DNA from: VRUE01 sp963702035
GTDB lineage: Bacteria > Actinomycetota > Thermoleophilia > Solirubrobacterales > 70-9
Length of the DNA stretch: 64,000 bases
Assembly (NCBI GenBank): GCA_963702035.1
Contig: OY969700.1
Coordinates: forward strand, 558,001 to 622,000
Direction: 5' to 3'
Shown here: positions 17,330 to 28,071 of the stretch, piece by piece
Numbering within the stretch: position 1 is the first letter of the stretch
Layout of the letters: each line of letters opens with the position of its first letter
The notes under the pieces: model-generated
What the model was told of the DNA's origin: nothing
The model's input: only the letters and a program-made list of their open reading frames with translations
Database searches by the model: none
Position numbers and translations under genes: made by a program

Positions 17330-18882
17330 TAGGCCTGCTCCGCCTCCTCGGCAACCGGCTCCGGCGCCTCTTCCGTGGGGGGCGTGGAGGGCTGGTCCTC
17401 CGGCGGGTGAGCCGGAGGAGCACCCTCCGCGACAGGACCCGCGGCTGAGGGCTCTGGATCTTCGGCATCGACTTCGGCGACGGTCTCTTCCTCGGGCTCC
17501 TCGACGGGCTCGACGAACTCGGCTTCGGCCTTGGCGACTATCTCGGAGACCTGACCTCCGTCGGCCTGGGCATCGGCGAGGATCGCCACCTCGGCTTCCT
17601 CCAGCGGAGCCAGCACCGCGATCTGGTTGGTCGCGAAGCGGCTCAGCGCCTGGTGGGTCGGCAGGCCGCAGTAAGAGGACTCGCCGATCGCCGCGTTGGG
17701 ACAGCGGCGGCCGTTGGAGAGCACCGCCAGGCAGTGCCCGTCGGAGGCCTCCTCACCCGCGTACTCGACCTCCTCGTCGTCTTGGGCAAACTCGGTCTCG
17801 GACTTGATGTCAACCCGCCAGCCGGTCAGGCGCGCCGCCAGGCGGGCGTTCTGCCCGTCGCGGCCGATCGCCAGCGAGAGCTGGTCGTCGGGAACGATCA
17901 CCGTCGCCTGGCGCTCCTCGTCGTCGACGATCACCTCGCGCACACGGGCCGGCGAGAGCGCCTTGGCGACGAAGCGGGCGGGCTCGTCGTTGTGGGGGAT
18001 GATGTCGATCTTCTCGCCGCGCAGCTCGGAGACGACCATCCGCACCCGCGAGCCGCGCGGGCCGACGCAGGCGCCGACCGGGTCGACCCCGTCGGTGTGG
18101 GAGACGACCGCGATCTTCGAGCGGTAGCCCGGCTCGCGGGCGACGCCGACGATCTCGACCAGTTTGTCGGCGATCTCCGGCACCTCCATCTCGAAGAGGC
18201 TCTTGATCAGCTCGGGGCTGCGCCTCGAGACGACGATCGCCGGCCCCTTGGTCGAGTCGGAGACATCGGTGATCACGGCCTTGACCCGCATCCCGTGGTC
18301 ATAGCGCTCGTTGTAGACCTGCTCGGACTTGGGCAGCAGCGCCTCGACCCGCTCGCGCAGCTGAACCAGCGTGTAGCGCTTGTCGGACTGCTGGATGATC
18401 CCCGTGATCAGCTCGCCGACCCGGTCCTGGTACTCCTCGAACATCATCATCCGTTCCGCCTCGCGGATCCGCTGCAGGATCACCTGCTTGGCGGTCTGCG
18501 CGGCGATCCGGCCGAAGTCTTCCGGGGTCACGTCGCGGGTCTCGATCTGATCCTCGTAGGGGGCGATCATCTCGGGGTCGAGCTCGGGGTCCTCCGGCTC
18601 TTTGAGCTCGCCCGTTTCAGGATCGATCTCGCGCTCTTCCTCCTCCTGGGCCTCGGCCGCCTCGGCCAGCAGCTTCTCCTCCAGCTCGGCCGGCAGGATC
18701 AGTTCGAAGACGAGAAAGTCACCGGTCTCGTGGTCGAGGTCAACGCGTGCGTATTTCGCCGCTCCGGGGGTCTTCTTGTAGGCCGACAGAAGCGCGTCGG
18801 CGAGGGCGTCCATCAGCTTGTCGGCCGCGATGCCCTTCTCCTGCTCGAGCGCCTTGATTGCTTCGACGATCTCTTTGCTCAC
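17329..18882 (-). CDS. nusA: Transcription termination/antitermination factor NusA, with extended tail
   Basis: NusA binds RNA polymerase and nascent RNA. Order in the 517 aa: N-terminal polymerase-binding domain (with an acidic insert at about 78-106), S1 domain (about 190-260), KH1 with VGPRGSRVRMVVSEL, and KH2 with AIGRDGQNARLAARLTGW ending at about 365. The family usually ends near here in actinobacteria. This protein continues with a Cys3His motif (Cys384, Cys394, Cys405, His410; NGRRCPNAAIGESSYCG) and then an acidic, Pro/Glu-rich tail of about 75 aa. The GTG start at 18882 overlaps the rimP stop by 4 nt. It is encoded in rimP-nusA-infB, the usual arrangement. Confidence 0.97.
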   Translation of the reverse strand: MSKEIVEAIKALEQEKGIAADKLMDALADALLSAYKKTPGAAKYARVDLDHETGDFLVFELILPAELEEKLLAEAAEAQEEEEREIDPETGELKEPEDPELDPEMIAPYEDQIETRDVTPEDFGRIAAQTAKQVILQRIREAERMMMFEEYQDRVGELITGIIQQSDKRYTLVQLRERVEALLPKSEQVYNERYDHGMRVKAVITDVSDSTKGPAIVVSRRSPELIKSLFEMEVPEIADKLVEIVGVAREPGYRSKIAVVSHTDGVDPVGACVGPRGSRVRMVVSELRGEKIDIIPHNDEPARFVAKALSPARVREVIVDDEERQATVIVPDDQLSLAIGRDGQNARLAARLTGWRVDIKSETEFAQDDEEVEYAGEEASDGHCLAVLSNGRRCPNAAIGESSYCGLPTHQALSRFATNQIAVLAPLEEAEVAILADAQADGGQVSEIVAKAEAEFVEPVEEPEEETVAEVDAEDPEPSAAGPVAEGAPPAHPPEDQPSTPPTEEAPEPVAEEAEQA

Positions 18883-19112
18883 GGCTGCTCCTTACGGTAT
18901 TTGGGCCCCGGCGAGGAGACCTCGAGCGCGTACTCGGCGCGAAGTTGGTTGAGATGCTTGGTGACCCGTTCGCAGAGCGCCAGGTCGACCCCTGCCGGGT
19001 GGTCGATGAAGAGGCGCAGCGATTCGGTCGCCGGCTGCTCGATGGCAACGAGGTCGAGCTCGGAGTCGAGCTCGGCGAGCTGCTGCTGGATGTCGTTTTT
19101 GAGGTCTGGCAT
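18879..19112 (-). CDS. rimP: RimP-like ribosome maturation factor, N-terminal domain only
   Basis: A 77-aa protein in the exact position of rimP, directly ahead of nusA with a 4-nt overlap. It shows the alpha/beta N-terminal domain of RimP: LDLVAIEQP, LRLFIDHPAGVDLALCERV and the signature YALEVSSPGP. The sequence then ends at KYRKEQP, where family members continue with an SH3-like C-terminal domain of 60-80 residues. No remnant of that domain is seen before nusA. The ATG at 19112 is chosen because it precedes the conserved helix. Function as a full RimP is uncertain. Confidence 0.8.
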   Translation of the reverse strand: MPDLKNDIQQQLAELDSELDLVAIEQPATESLRLFIDHPAGVDLALCERVTKHLNQLRAEYALEVSSPGPKYRKEQP

Positions 19113-19147
19113 GCCTGGTTCCGCTTCGTTCTGCCTGGTTCGGGACG

Positions 19148-19173
19148 AAAAAAAAGTGGGCCAGGCCCACTTC
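19148..19173 (-). terminator. Rho-independent terminator (or attenuator) ahead of rimP-nusA-infB
   Basis: On the minus strand an AGTGGGCC/GGCCCACT hairpin (19155-19171) is followed by eight T residues (19155-19148). It lies only 35 nt before the rimP start and after coaBC in the direction of transcription. It can end read-through from the pyr/coaBC block. If the rimP promoter lies upstream of it, it would be a leader attenuator. Confidence 0.88.
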
Positions 19174-19227
19174 TCGCTACTGCATAGGGACAAAAAGCTT
19201 GGGGTCAGTATAGCCCGGTGCGGTTGT

Positions 19228-19258
19228 GGGGAGGACAGGGGGTGTCCCCCACCTTGCC
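19228..19258. repeat. Extra partial copy of the palindromic element's left arm
   Basis: GGGGAGGACAGGGGGTGTCC (from 19228) repeats the left arm of the adjacent element and ends with the same CCTTGC motif. GTCCCCC at 19244-19250 can pair with GGGGGAC at 19264-19270, forming a separate hairpin. It looks like a decayed or duplicated end of the same family. Confidence 0.6.
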
Positions 19259-19265
19259 GATTGGG

Positions 19266-19387
19266 GGGACGGATAGGGGTGTCCCCCGCCTTGCTGGGTT
19301 TTTCGCCAGATGAGACTGCGGCACTCGCTGAGCCGGTGGGGCGAAAAAGAGGACGCCGCTGCGTCGGGGGACACCCCTATCCCTCCC
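19266..19387. repeat. 122-bp palindromic element, intergenic copy (coaBC-rimP spacer)
   Basis: Outer inverted arms at 19266-19288 and 19365-19387 match at 22 of 23 positions. Inner arms TTTTTCGCC (19299-19307) and GGCGAAAAA (19340-19348) are perfect. The right end shares GACGCCGCTGCG, GGACACCC and CCTCCC blocks with the element inside pyrKD, and the left end shares GGGTGTCC and TTGCTGGGTTTTTCGCCAG. It fills most of the coaBC-rimP spacer. Read on the minus strand it is open and encodes a peptide containing SGVLFFAPPA, the same string as in PyrKD. Confidence 0.88.
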
Positions 19388-19401
19388 TATGCGAGCGTGG
19401 A

Positions 19402-20655
19402 TTAGCCCCGGTCGGCTGCGCCGAGATTGGAAGTGCTGCGGAGCTGGTCGACTCGCTTGAGGATCTGCTCGGCTATTACGTCCTTTGGGGCTTGCGCGAG
19501 AGTGGTCTCGCTGGTGGAGCTGATCAGGGTTGCGGCGTTTTCGGGGCTCTCGAAGCCGATGCTTGGGTTGGAGACGTCGTTTAGGACGATCAGGTCGAGG
19601 CCCTTTCGGGACAGCTTCTCTCGGGCGCGGGCGACGTCGTTGCCTTGTTCGGCGGCGAAGCCGATGATGGTTTGCTCGGGGGTGCGTTGGGCGGCGAGCC
19701 CCGCGAGGATGTCCTCGGTTGGCTCGAGGTGGAGGTCGAGGTTGCCCTCGCGCTTCAGCTTGTCGGTGGCCCGATCGCTTGCTTTGAAGTCGGCGGGGGC
19801 CGCTGCCATCAGCAGAACATGAGTCTTGGAGAACTCGGCCTGGGCCACCTCGGCGAGATTGGCCGTCGTCTCGACGTCGATGCGGCGGACTCCGGCGGGC
19901 TCGGGCAGGGCTACGTTTGCGGCGATCAGGGTTACGTCGGCGCCGCGGCGGGATGCGGCGGCGGCGAGGGCTATGCCCATGCGGCCGCTGGAGCGGTTGC
20001 CGAGGAAGCGCACCGGGTCGATCGGCTCGCGGGTGCCTCCCGCCGTGACCAGGACGCGGAGGCCGTCCCAAGGGCGCTCGCCCGTGGGCAGGACGGCTTC
20101 GACTCGGGCGAGCAGCTCGGCGGGATCGGGCAACCGGCCCTTGCCGAACTCGCCGCGCGAGGCGAGGCGGCCCTCTCCCGGGTCGATCACCTCGACGCCG
20201 CGCTCGCGGAGGGCCTTCAGGTTCGCCTGGGTCGCCGCGTCCGCGTACATGCGGTCGTTCATCGCCGGCGCGACCAACCGCGGTGCGGTGCAGGCGAGGA
20301 AGGAGGTGGTGAGCATCGAGTCCGCCATCCCCGCCGCGAGCTTGGCCAGCGTGTTGGCCGAAGCCGGCGCAACCAGATAGGCGTCGCAGTTGGCGACGAC
20401 CTCGAGGTGGCCGATCGGATCGTGCTCGGGCCGTGGGTCGCCGGGGAAGGCGCCGCCCAGTGGGTCGCGCTCGAACTCGGAGCTGAGCACGGGGGCACCG
20501 ACGATGCCCTCGAATGAGGCGGCGCCGACGAAGCGGCCGGCGGCCTCGGTCATCACGACGCGCACGCCGTGGCCGGCGACGGTGGCGAGGCGGGCCAGCT
20601 CAAGCGACTTGTAAGCGGCAATCCCACCGCTTACGCCGAGCAGGATTCTGGCCAT
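19402..20655 (-). CDS. coaBC: Bifunctional phosphopantothenoylcysteine decarboxylase / phosphopantothenate-cysteine ligase
   Basis: CoaBC performs two steps of coenzyme A synthesis. The N-terminal flavin-dependent CoaC half has LLGVSGGIAAYKSLEL, LVAPASANTLAKLAAGMAD and the PAMN motif in LVAPAMNDRMY. The C-terminal CoaB half has VTAGGTREPIDPVRFLGNRS and the lysine motif DKLKREG. The 417-aa length is normal. It follows rpoZ by about 27 nt; gmk-rpoZ-coaBC is a conserved cluster. Confidence 0.97.
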   Translation of the reverse strand: MARILLGVSGGIAAYKSLELARLATVAGHGVRVVMTEAAGRFVGAASFEGIVGAPVLSSEFERDPLGGAFPGDPRPEHDPIGHLEVVANCDAYLVAPASANTLAKLAAGMADSMLTTSFLACTAPRLVAPAMNDRMYADAATQANLKALRERGVEVIDPGEGRLASRGEFGKGRLPDPAELLARVEAVLPTGERPWDGLRVLVTAGGTREPIDPVRFLGNRSSGRMGIALAAAASRRGADVTLIAANVALPEPAGVRRIDVETTANLAEVAQAEFSKTHVLLMAAAPADFKASDRATDKLKREGNLDLHLEPTEDILAGLAAQRTPEQTIIGFAAEQGNDVARAREKLSRKGLDLIVLNDVSNPSIGFESPENAATLISSTSETTLAQAPKDVIAEQILKRVDQLRSTSNLGAADRG

Positions 20656-20682
20656 CTCTCCTCCTTGAAGGAAGCGGGTGCG

Positions 20683-20916
20683 CTAGGCGCGGTACTCGTA
20701 TTTGAGCTTGCCCTCGGCAAGCTCCTCAAGCGCCATCGAGAGGTAGTTACGGTCGCCGCGGGTCTCGACCATCGGCGGCGGGTACTCGCCGAAGCCACCC
20801 TCGCCGAGGTTGTGGAAGTAGCTGTTTATCTGGCGGGCTCGCTTCGCCGCGACGACGACTGCCGCGTAATGGGAGTCGGCGTGGTCGAGGAGCTTGTCTA
20901 CGCTTGGTTTGATCAT
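20683..20916 (-). CDS. rpoZ: RNA polymerase omega subunit
   Basis: The 77-aa omega subunit helps assemble RNA polymerase and is part of the ppGpp site in some bacteria. Seen: VDKLLDHADSHYAAVVVAAKRARQIN, split as VDKLLDHADSHYAAVVVAAK and RARQINSY, and the C-terminal KPLxxALEE-like SMALEELAEGKLKYEY. An insert containing GEGGFGEYPPPMVE is typical of actinobacterial omega. The ATG at 20916 overlaps the gmk stop by 4 nt. Confidence 0.95.
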   Translation of the reverse strand: MIKPSVDKLLDHADSHYAAVVVAAKRARQINSYFHNLGEGGFGEYPPPMVETRGDRNYLSMALEELAEGKLKYEYRA

Positions 20917-21491
20917 TCGGCCGCGGAGTCTAGAGGTAAGCCGAGCTCGGCGCGCACGATCCCCTCCAGATCGGCCGCGGCGCGCTCCAGATCGGCGTTG
21001 GTCACGCAGTGGGCGAACTCGCCCTGGGCGGCGAGCTCCTGCTCGGCGACCTCCAACCTGGCGTCGATCGCCTCAGCCGAGTCAGAGGCACGCGACTCGA
21101 GCCGCTGCCGCAGGACCTCCGGGTCGGGGGGCGCGATGAAGACCTGGATCGACTCGCGCATCGCCGCGCGTACTTGGCGTGCTCCCTGCACCTCGATCTC
21201 GAGCACAACCGAGTGGCCGGTCTCGAGCCGCTTGCGCACCTCGGAGCGCAGGGTGCCGTAGCGGTTGCCGCTGTAGGTGGCGAACTCGAGGAAGTCTTCT
21301 CGCGCGACCCGCGAGTCGAACTCCTCCCGGGTGAGGAAGTGGTAATCGCGACCGTCGACCTCGCCCTCGCGCGGCTCGCGAGTCGTCGCCGAGACCGAGA
21401 GCTCCAAGCCGGGCACACGCTCCAAGAGCTTGGAGATCAACGTTCCCTTGCCGACCCCGGACGGACCAGTTATTACGAATACCTTTGACAT
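20913..21491 (-). CDS. gmk: Guanylate kinase
   Basis: Gmk converts GMP to GDP. The 192-aa protein shows the P-loop GPSGVGKGT at 9-17, the GMP-binding SVSATTREPREGEVDGRDYHF (from about residue 32), and VVLEIEVQGARQV. Length and motifs are standard. It lies between mihF and rpoZ, as in mycobacteria. Confidence 0.97.
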   Translation of the reverse strand: MSKVFVITGPSGVGKGTLISKLLERVPGLELSVSATTREPREGEVDGRDYHFLTREEFDSRVAREDFLEFATYSGNRYGTLRSEVRKRLETGHSVVLEIEVQGARQVRAAMRESIQVFIAPPDPEVLRQRLESRASDSAEAIDARLEVAEQELAAQGEFAHCVTNADLERAAADLEGIVRAELGLPLDSAAE

Positions 21492-21594
21492 TGCGGCGAG
21501 CGAAAACCAAGCAGATCGGCCGGACGCAGGGAACGTGGCGTGCTCTGCACGCGAGTGACCGAGGACGCCGATATGCGCCGGTTTGCAGCCGCCG

Positions 21595-21927
21595 CTACCT
21601 GCGGAGTTGGGAGACGAGCTCCGCGCGTTGGCGCTCGGAGAGACCGCCGATCGTCTTCGAGGGCGAGATGCGGCACTGGTTGAGGATCCGGTTGGTCTTC
21701 ACCCGGCCGTACTTGGGGACGGCGAGCAGCATGTCGAAGACCTTGGCGGTCATCACATACTCGGGCGGATCGAGGAGCAGCGCGTGGATACTCGCCTTGC
21801 CCGCTTTGAGGTCCTTCTTGAGCTTGGCGCGGGCGGTGCGGATGTCGTTTGCCCGCTTCAGCGCGTCCATTCGCTGGTCCAGCGACCTCTCGGGGGCCGC
21901 TGCGGAGGTCTTGACTGGGGCGGGCAT
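21595..21927 (-). CDS. mihF: mIHF-type integration host factor / nucleoid protein
   Basis: Actinobacterial IHF homologue (unrelated to HU), a basic DNA-binding protein with a helix-two turn-helix fold. The 110-aa protein shows LKRANDIRTARAKLKKDLK, ALLLDPPEYVMTAKVFDMLL and PKYGRVKTNRILNQCRIS, which matches the mycobacterial protein. The ATG at 21927 gives MPAPVKTS; a longer in-frame start at 21996 is less likely. The mihF-gmk-rpoZ order is the actinobacterial one. About 100 nt without a gene separate it from gmk; I see only a small GCGTG/CACGC hairpin there. Confidence 0.93.
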   Translation of the reverse strand: MPAPVKTSAAAPERSLDQRMDALKRANDIRTARAKLKKDLKAGKASIHALLLDPPEYVMTAKVFDMLLAVPKYGRVKTNRILNQCRISPSKTIGGLSERQRAELVSQLRR

Positions 21928-22009
21928 GTGGGCGGCGAGTATAGCCGCGGCTCGCGGGCGTGCAAGGTCATCCGACCCCTTTTTTGCCAAATTCACCTAG
22001 ACCTCCAGT

Positions 22010-23843
22010 CTAGGTTGAGGCTTGCTCGGCCAGCAGAGACCGCTCAGACAGCTCTGCGGCAATGCGCGCACCCGCTTTCGGGTCGCGAAAGCTCTCCGTC
22101 CCGACCGCGACCAAGGTCGCCCCGGCGACCAGCATCTCGAACGCATCGTCACCACAGCTGACCCCTCCCATGCCGATCACGGGCAGGCTTACCGCGGCAG
22201 CCACCGCGCGGACCTGGGCGACCGCGATCGGTCGGATCGCCGGCCCTGAGAGCCCCCCCTGCCCCACCCCGATGCCCGGCTCGCCGCTGACCGGATCGAT
22301 CGCGCTCGCCTTCATCGTGTTGATCAATGAGACAGCGTCAGCTCCCCCCTCTTCGGCGCCAACGGCTACCGCAGCGGGATCGGCGACGTTGGGAGTCAGC
22401 TTCACGATCAACGGCTTCGACGTCAGCGGCCGCAGCGCTTCCAACAGGGCGACCGTCTCGGTGGGCTGCTCACCGACGATCAGCCCGGAGTGAACATTTG
22501 GACAAGAGACGTTCAGCTCGATCGCAGCCACCTCCTCGCGCTCATCCAACGCGCTGACCATGCGTCCGAAGTCCTCGTGCCCCGTAGCCATCACGGAGAC
22601 GATCAGAGGCACCGGCAACTCCCCCAACTCCGGCAGATCGGAGGCCAGAAACCCATCCAGCCCCTTGTTCGGCAGGCCGATCGAGTTGATCATCCCCGCA
22701 GGCGTCTCCCAGATCCGCTGCGGCTCGTTCCCGGCTCGCGGCTCCAGCGTGATCGTCTTTGACACGAACGCCGAAAACGGGAAGTCCCCCAACAGCTGAT
22801 CCCCGTACACGCGCCTCGCGGCTATCGCGTCGAACGTGCCCGAGGCGTTGATCACCGGGTGCGCCAACTCCAGGCCACAGAAATTGACGGCGGCGGTTCC
22901 CGTTGGAGGGAGGACGGGGGTGTCCACCCGCTTGCTGGGTTTTTCGCCAGGAGCCTCGTCGGCTGGCGCATTGGCAGGTGGGGCGAAAAACAGGACGCCG
23001 CTGCGCGGGTGGACACCCCCGTCCTCCCTTGGCCCGCGTACTACGGGGCCATCGACACAGAGGCGGGCGTAGCCGCCGTCGGCTTTGGGAACTGCGCAGC
23101 CGAAGCAGGCGCCGTAGCCGCAGGCCATTGGGGACTCCATGGCTAACTCGCAGGCAACGCTGCGGGATGCGCAAAGGGCTGCAACGGCGTCGAGCATCTG
23201 CGGCGGACCGCAGGCGTACACGGCGGCGCTACTCGTGTCGTCGCCTTCGAGCATCGCCGAGAGCAGGTCGGTGACGTAGCCGTGGTGGCCGATGTGACCG
23301 TCGTCGCTGGCGAGTCCTACCTCGCAACAGCGGAAGAGGTCGTCGAGACCACCCGAATGAGCTTGGTCGCGGAAGCCGAGCAGGACGCGGGCGGGGATGT
23401 TGCGCTCGGAGAGCTTGCGGCGCCAGAGGGCCAGCGGGGCGATGCCGATGCCGCCGCCGACGAGAATGGCTCCCGCAGCGCCTTCGGAAAGCTCGCGGGG
23501 CTCAGAGAAGCTGTTGCCGAGCGGGCCGTTTACCCAGACCTGCTCGCCCGGCATTAACTCACAGAGCCGGGCGGTGCCCGGGCCTATGCCCTCGATCAGG
23601 AAGCCGAGGCGGATGCCGCCATCGACGGGGTCAGTTTCGGCAACCGAAAAGGCCCGTGGCAGGAAGGGACGGCTGCCGCGCTCCTCCCAGTGCTGCTCCG
23701 TGGCGAGCATGTAGAACTGGCCCGGGAGCGGCTCTGGGCCCTCAGCGTCGAGCAGCGAGAAGAGCTGGTAGCCCCCGGACGGGCGGTTGTCGGTGACCTC
23801 GCAGAGCCGGCGTCCCCAGGGCGCGACTTGAGGCTCAGGCGCT

Positions 23844-23851
<8 letters not shown>
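22010..23851 (-). CDS. pyrKD: PyrK-PyrD fusion: dihydroorotate dehydrogenase B, both subunits in one chain
   Basis: A single 613-aa reading frame. Residues 1-274 are the PyrK electron-transfer subunit: FAD/NAD reductase fold with FLPRAFSV, LVGGGIGIAPL and YACGPPQML, then the [2Fe-2S] cysteines in ACGYGACFGCAVP and YARLCVDGP. Residues about 275-315 are encoded by a palindromic element. Residues about 322-613 are class 1B PyrD with INASGTFD, FVSKTIT, the catalytic cysteine in ELNVSCPNV, VKLTPN, NTMKA and GQGGLSGPAI. The enzyme oxidises dihydroorotate with NAD+ in UMP synthesis. These two subunits are normally separate genes. It overlaps carB by 8 nt and ends the pyr run. Confidence 0.93.
22907..23029. 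repeat. Palindromic element inserted in frame inside pyrKD
   Basis: A perfect 25-bp inverted repeat (22907-22931 with 23005-23029) encloses a second perfect 10-bp pair GTTTTTCGCC/GGCGAAAAAC (22939-22948, 22982-22991). It is flanked by TTGG on both sides (22903-22906 and 23029-23032), a possible 4-bp target duplication. It aligns closely along its length with the copy at 19266-19387. It encodes the linker between the PyrK and PyrD halves, without a stop or frameshift. Confidence 0.92.
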
Positions 23852-26955
<3,104 letters not shown>

Positions 26956-26963
<8 letters not shown>

Positions 26964-28071
26964 GGGCGAGCTCCAGGAAGTCGTCGAAGAGGTGTCGGGC
27001 GTCGTGCGGGCCGGGGCCGGCCTCGGGGTGGTACTGGACCGTTGCCGCGGCGACGTCCTTCAGCACGAGCCCCTCGACCGTGCGGTCGTAGAGGTTGAGG
27101 TGGGAGAGCTCGGCGACACCGAAGTCGGTCTCCCAGCGGACCGGCTCGTCGGTCTCGATCCGCGGCTCGCCGCCCGGCCCCTGCACGGCGAAGCCGTGGT
27201 TCTGCGCGGTGATCTCGATCCGCCCGCCGGCCAGCTCCTTGACCGGGTGGTTGGCGCCGCGGTGGCCGAAGGGCAGCTTGAACGTCTCCAGGCCGACCGC
27301 GCGGGAGAGCAGCTGGTGGCCGAGGCAGATACCGAAGAGGGGCTTGCGCCCGACCAGCTCGCGCACGGTGTCGACGACGTAGCCGAGGGCGCCTGGGTCG
27401 CCGGGGCCGTTGGCGAGGAAGACGACGTCCGGGTCCTCGGCGAGCACCTGCTCCGATGAGGAGGTGCAGGGGAGCAGGGTGAGGCGACAACCGCGCTCGC
27501 GCAGCTCGCGGACGATGTTGAGCTTGACCCCGGTGTCGATCCCGACCACGTGGGGACCATCGCCCTCGAAGCGGACCGGCTCGGGAGGCGTCACCGTGCG
27601 GGCCAGATCGGCGCCGTCCATCGCCGGCTCGGCGGCGACCCGTTCGCGCGCCTCGGGCTCCGCCGTGGCGGCGGAGAAGATCCCGCCGCGCATCGAGCCG
27701 CGGTCGCGGATATGGCGGACGAGGGCGCGCGTGTCGACGCCGCCGATCGCCGCGACGCCGCAGTCGCCGAGCCAGTCGAGCCAGCCACCCTCGGCGGTGG
27801 CGACGTCCTCGCGATTCTTCGGATCGCGCATCACGACTCCGCGGGCGTGGATCCGGTCGGACTCCATCGCCTCGGCGGAGACGCCGTAGTTGCCGATCAG
27901 CGGATAGGTGAAGACGATGATCTGACCGGCGTAGGAGGGATCGGTGACCGACTCCTGGTAGCCGGTCATCGCGGTGTTGAAGACGACCTCGCCGGTGATC
28001 TCCGCCTCCGCGGCGCACCGGGCGCCGTCGAAGCGGGTCCCGTCCTCGAGCAGGACGTAGCCGCCGGTCAT
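26956..28071 (-). CDS. carA: Carbamoyl-phosphate synthase, small (glutaminase) subunit
   Basis: CarA supplies ammonia from glutamine to CarB. The 371-aa protein shows the N-terminal carA domain (LLEDGTRFDG, GEVVFNTAMTGYQE) and the class I amidotransferase domain. That domain has a nucleophile cysteine in LFGICLGHQLL, AQNHGFAV and the His/Glu pair in VQYHPEAGPGPHD. The ATG at 28071 overlaps the pyrC stop by 4 nt and gives the expected start (MTGGYVLLEDG). Earlier in-frame starts lie inside pyrC. Confidence 0.98.

Noticed and set aside
19205..20071. A minus-strand frame covering the element and part of coaBC
   Set aside because: Arg/Pro-rich shadow of coaBC; only the part within the element (with SGVLFFAPPA) is of interest, as a relic of the element itself.
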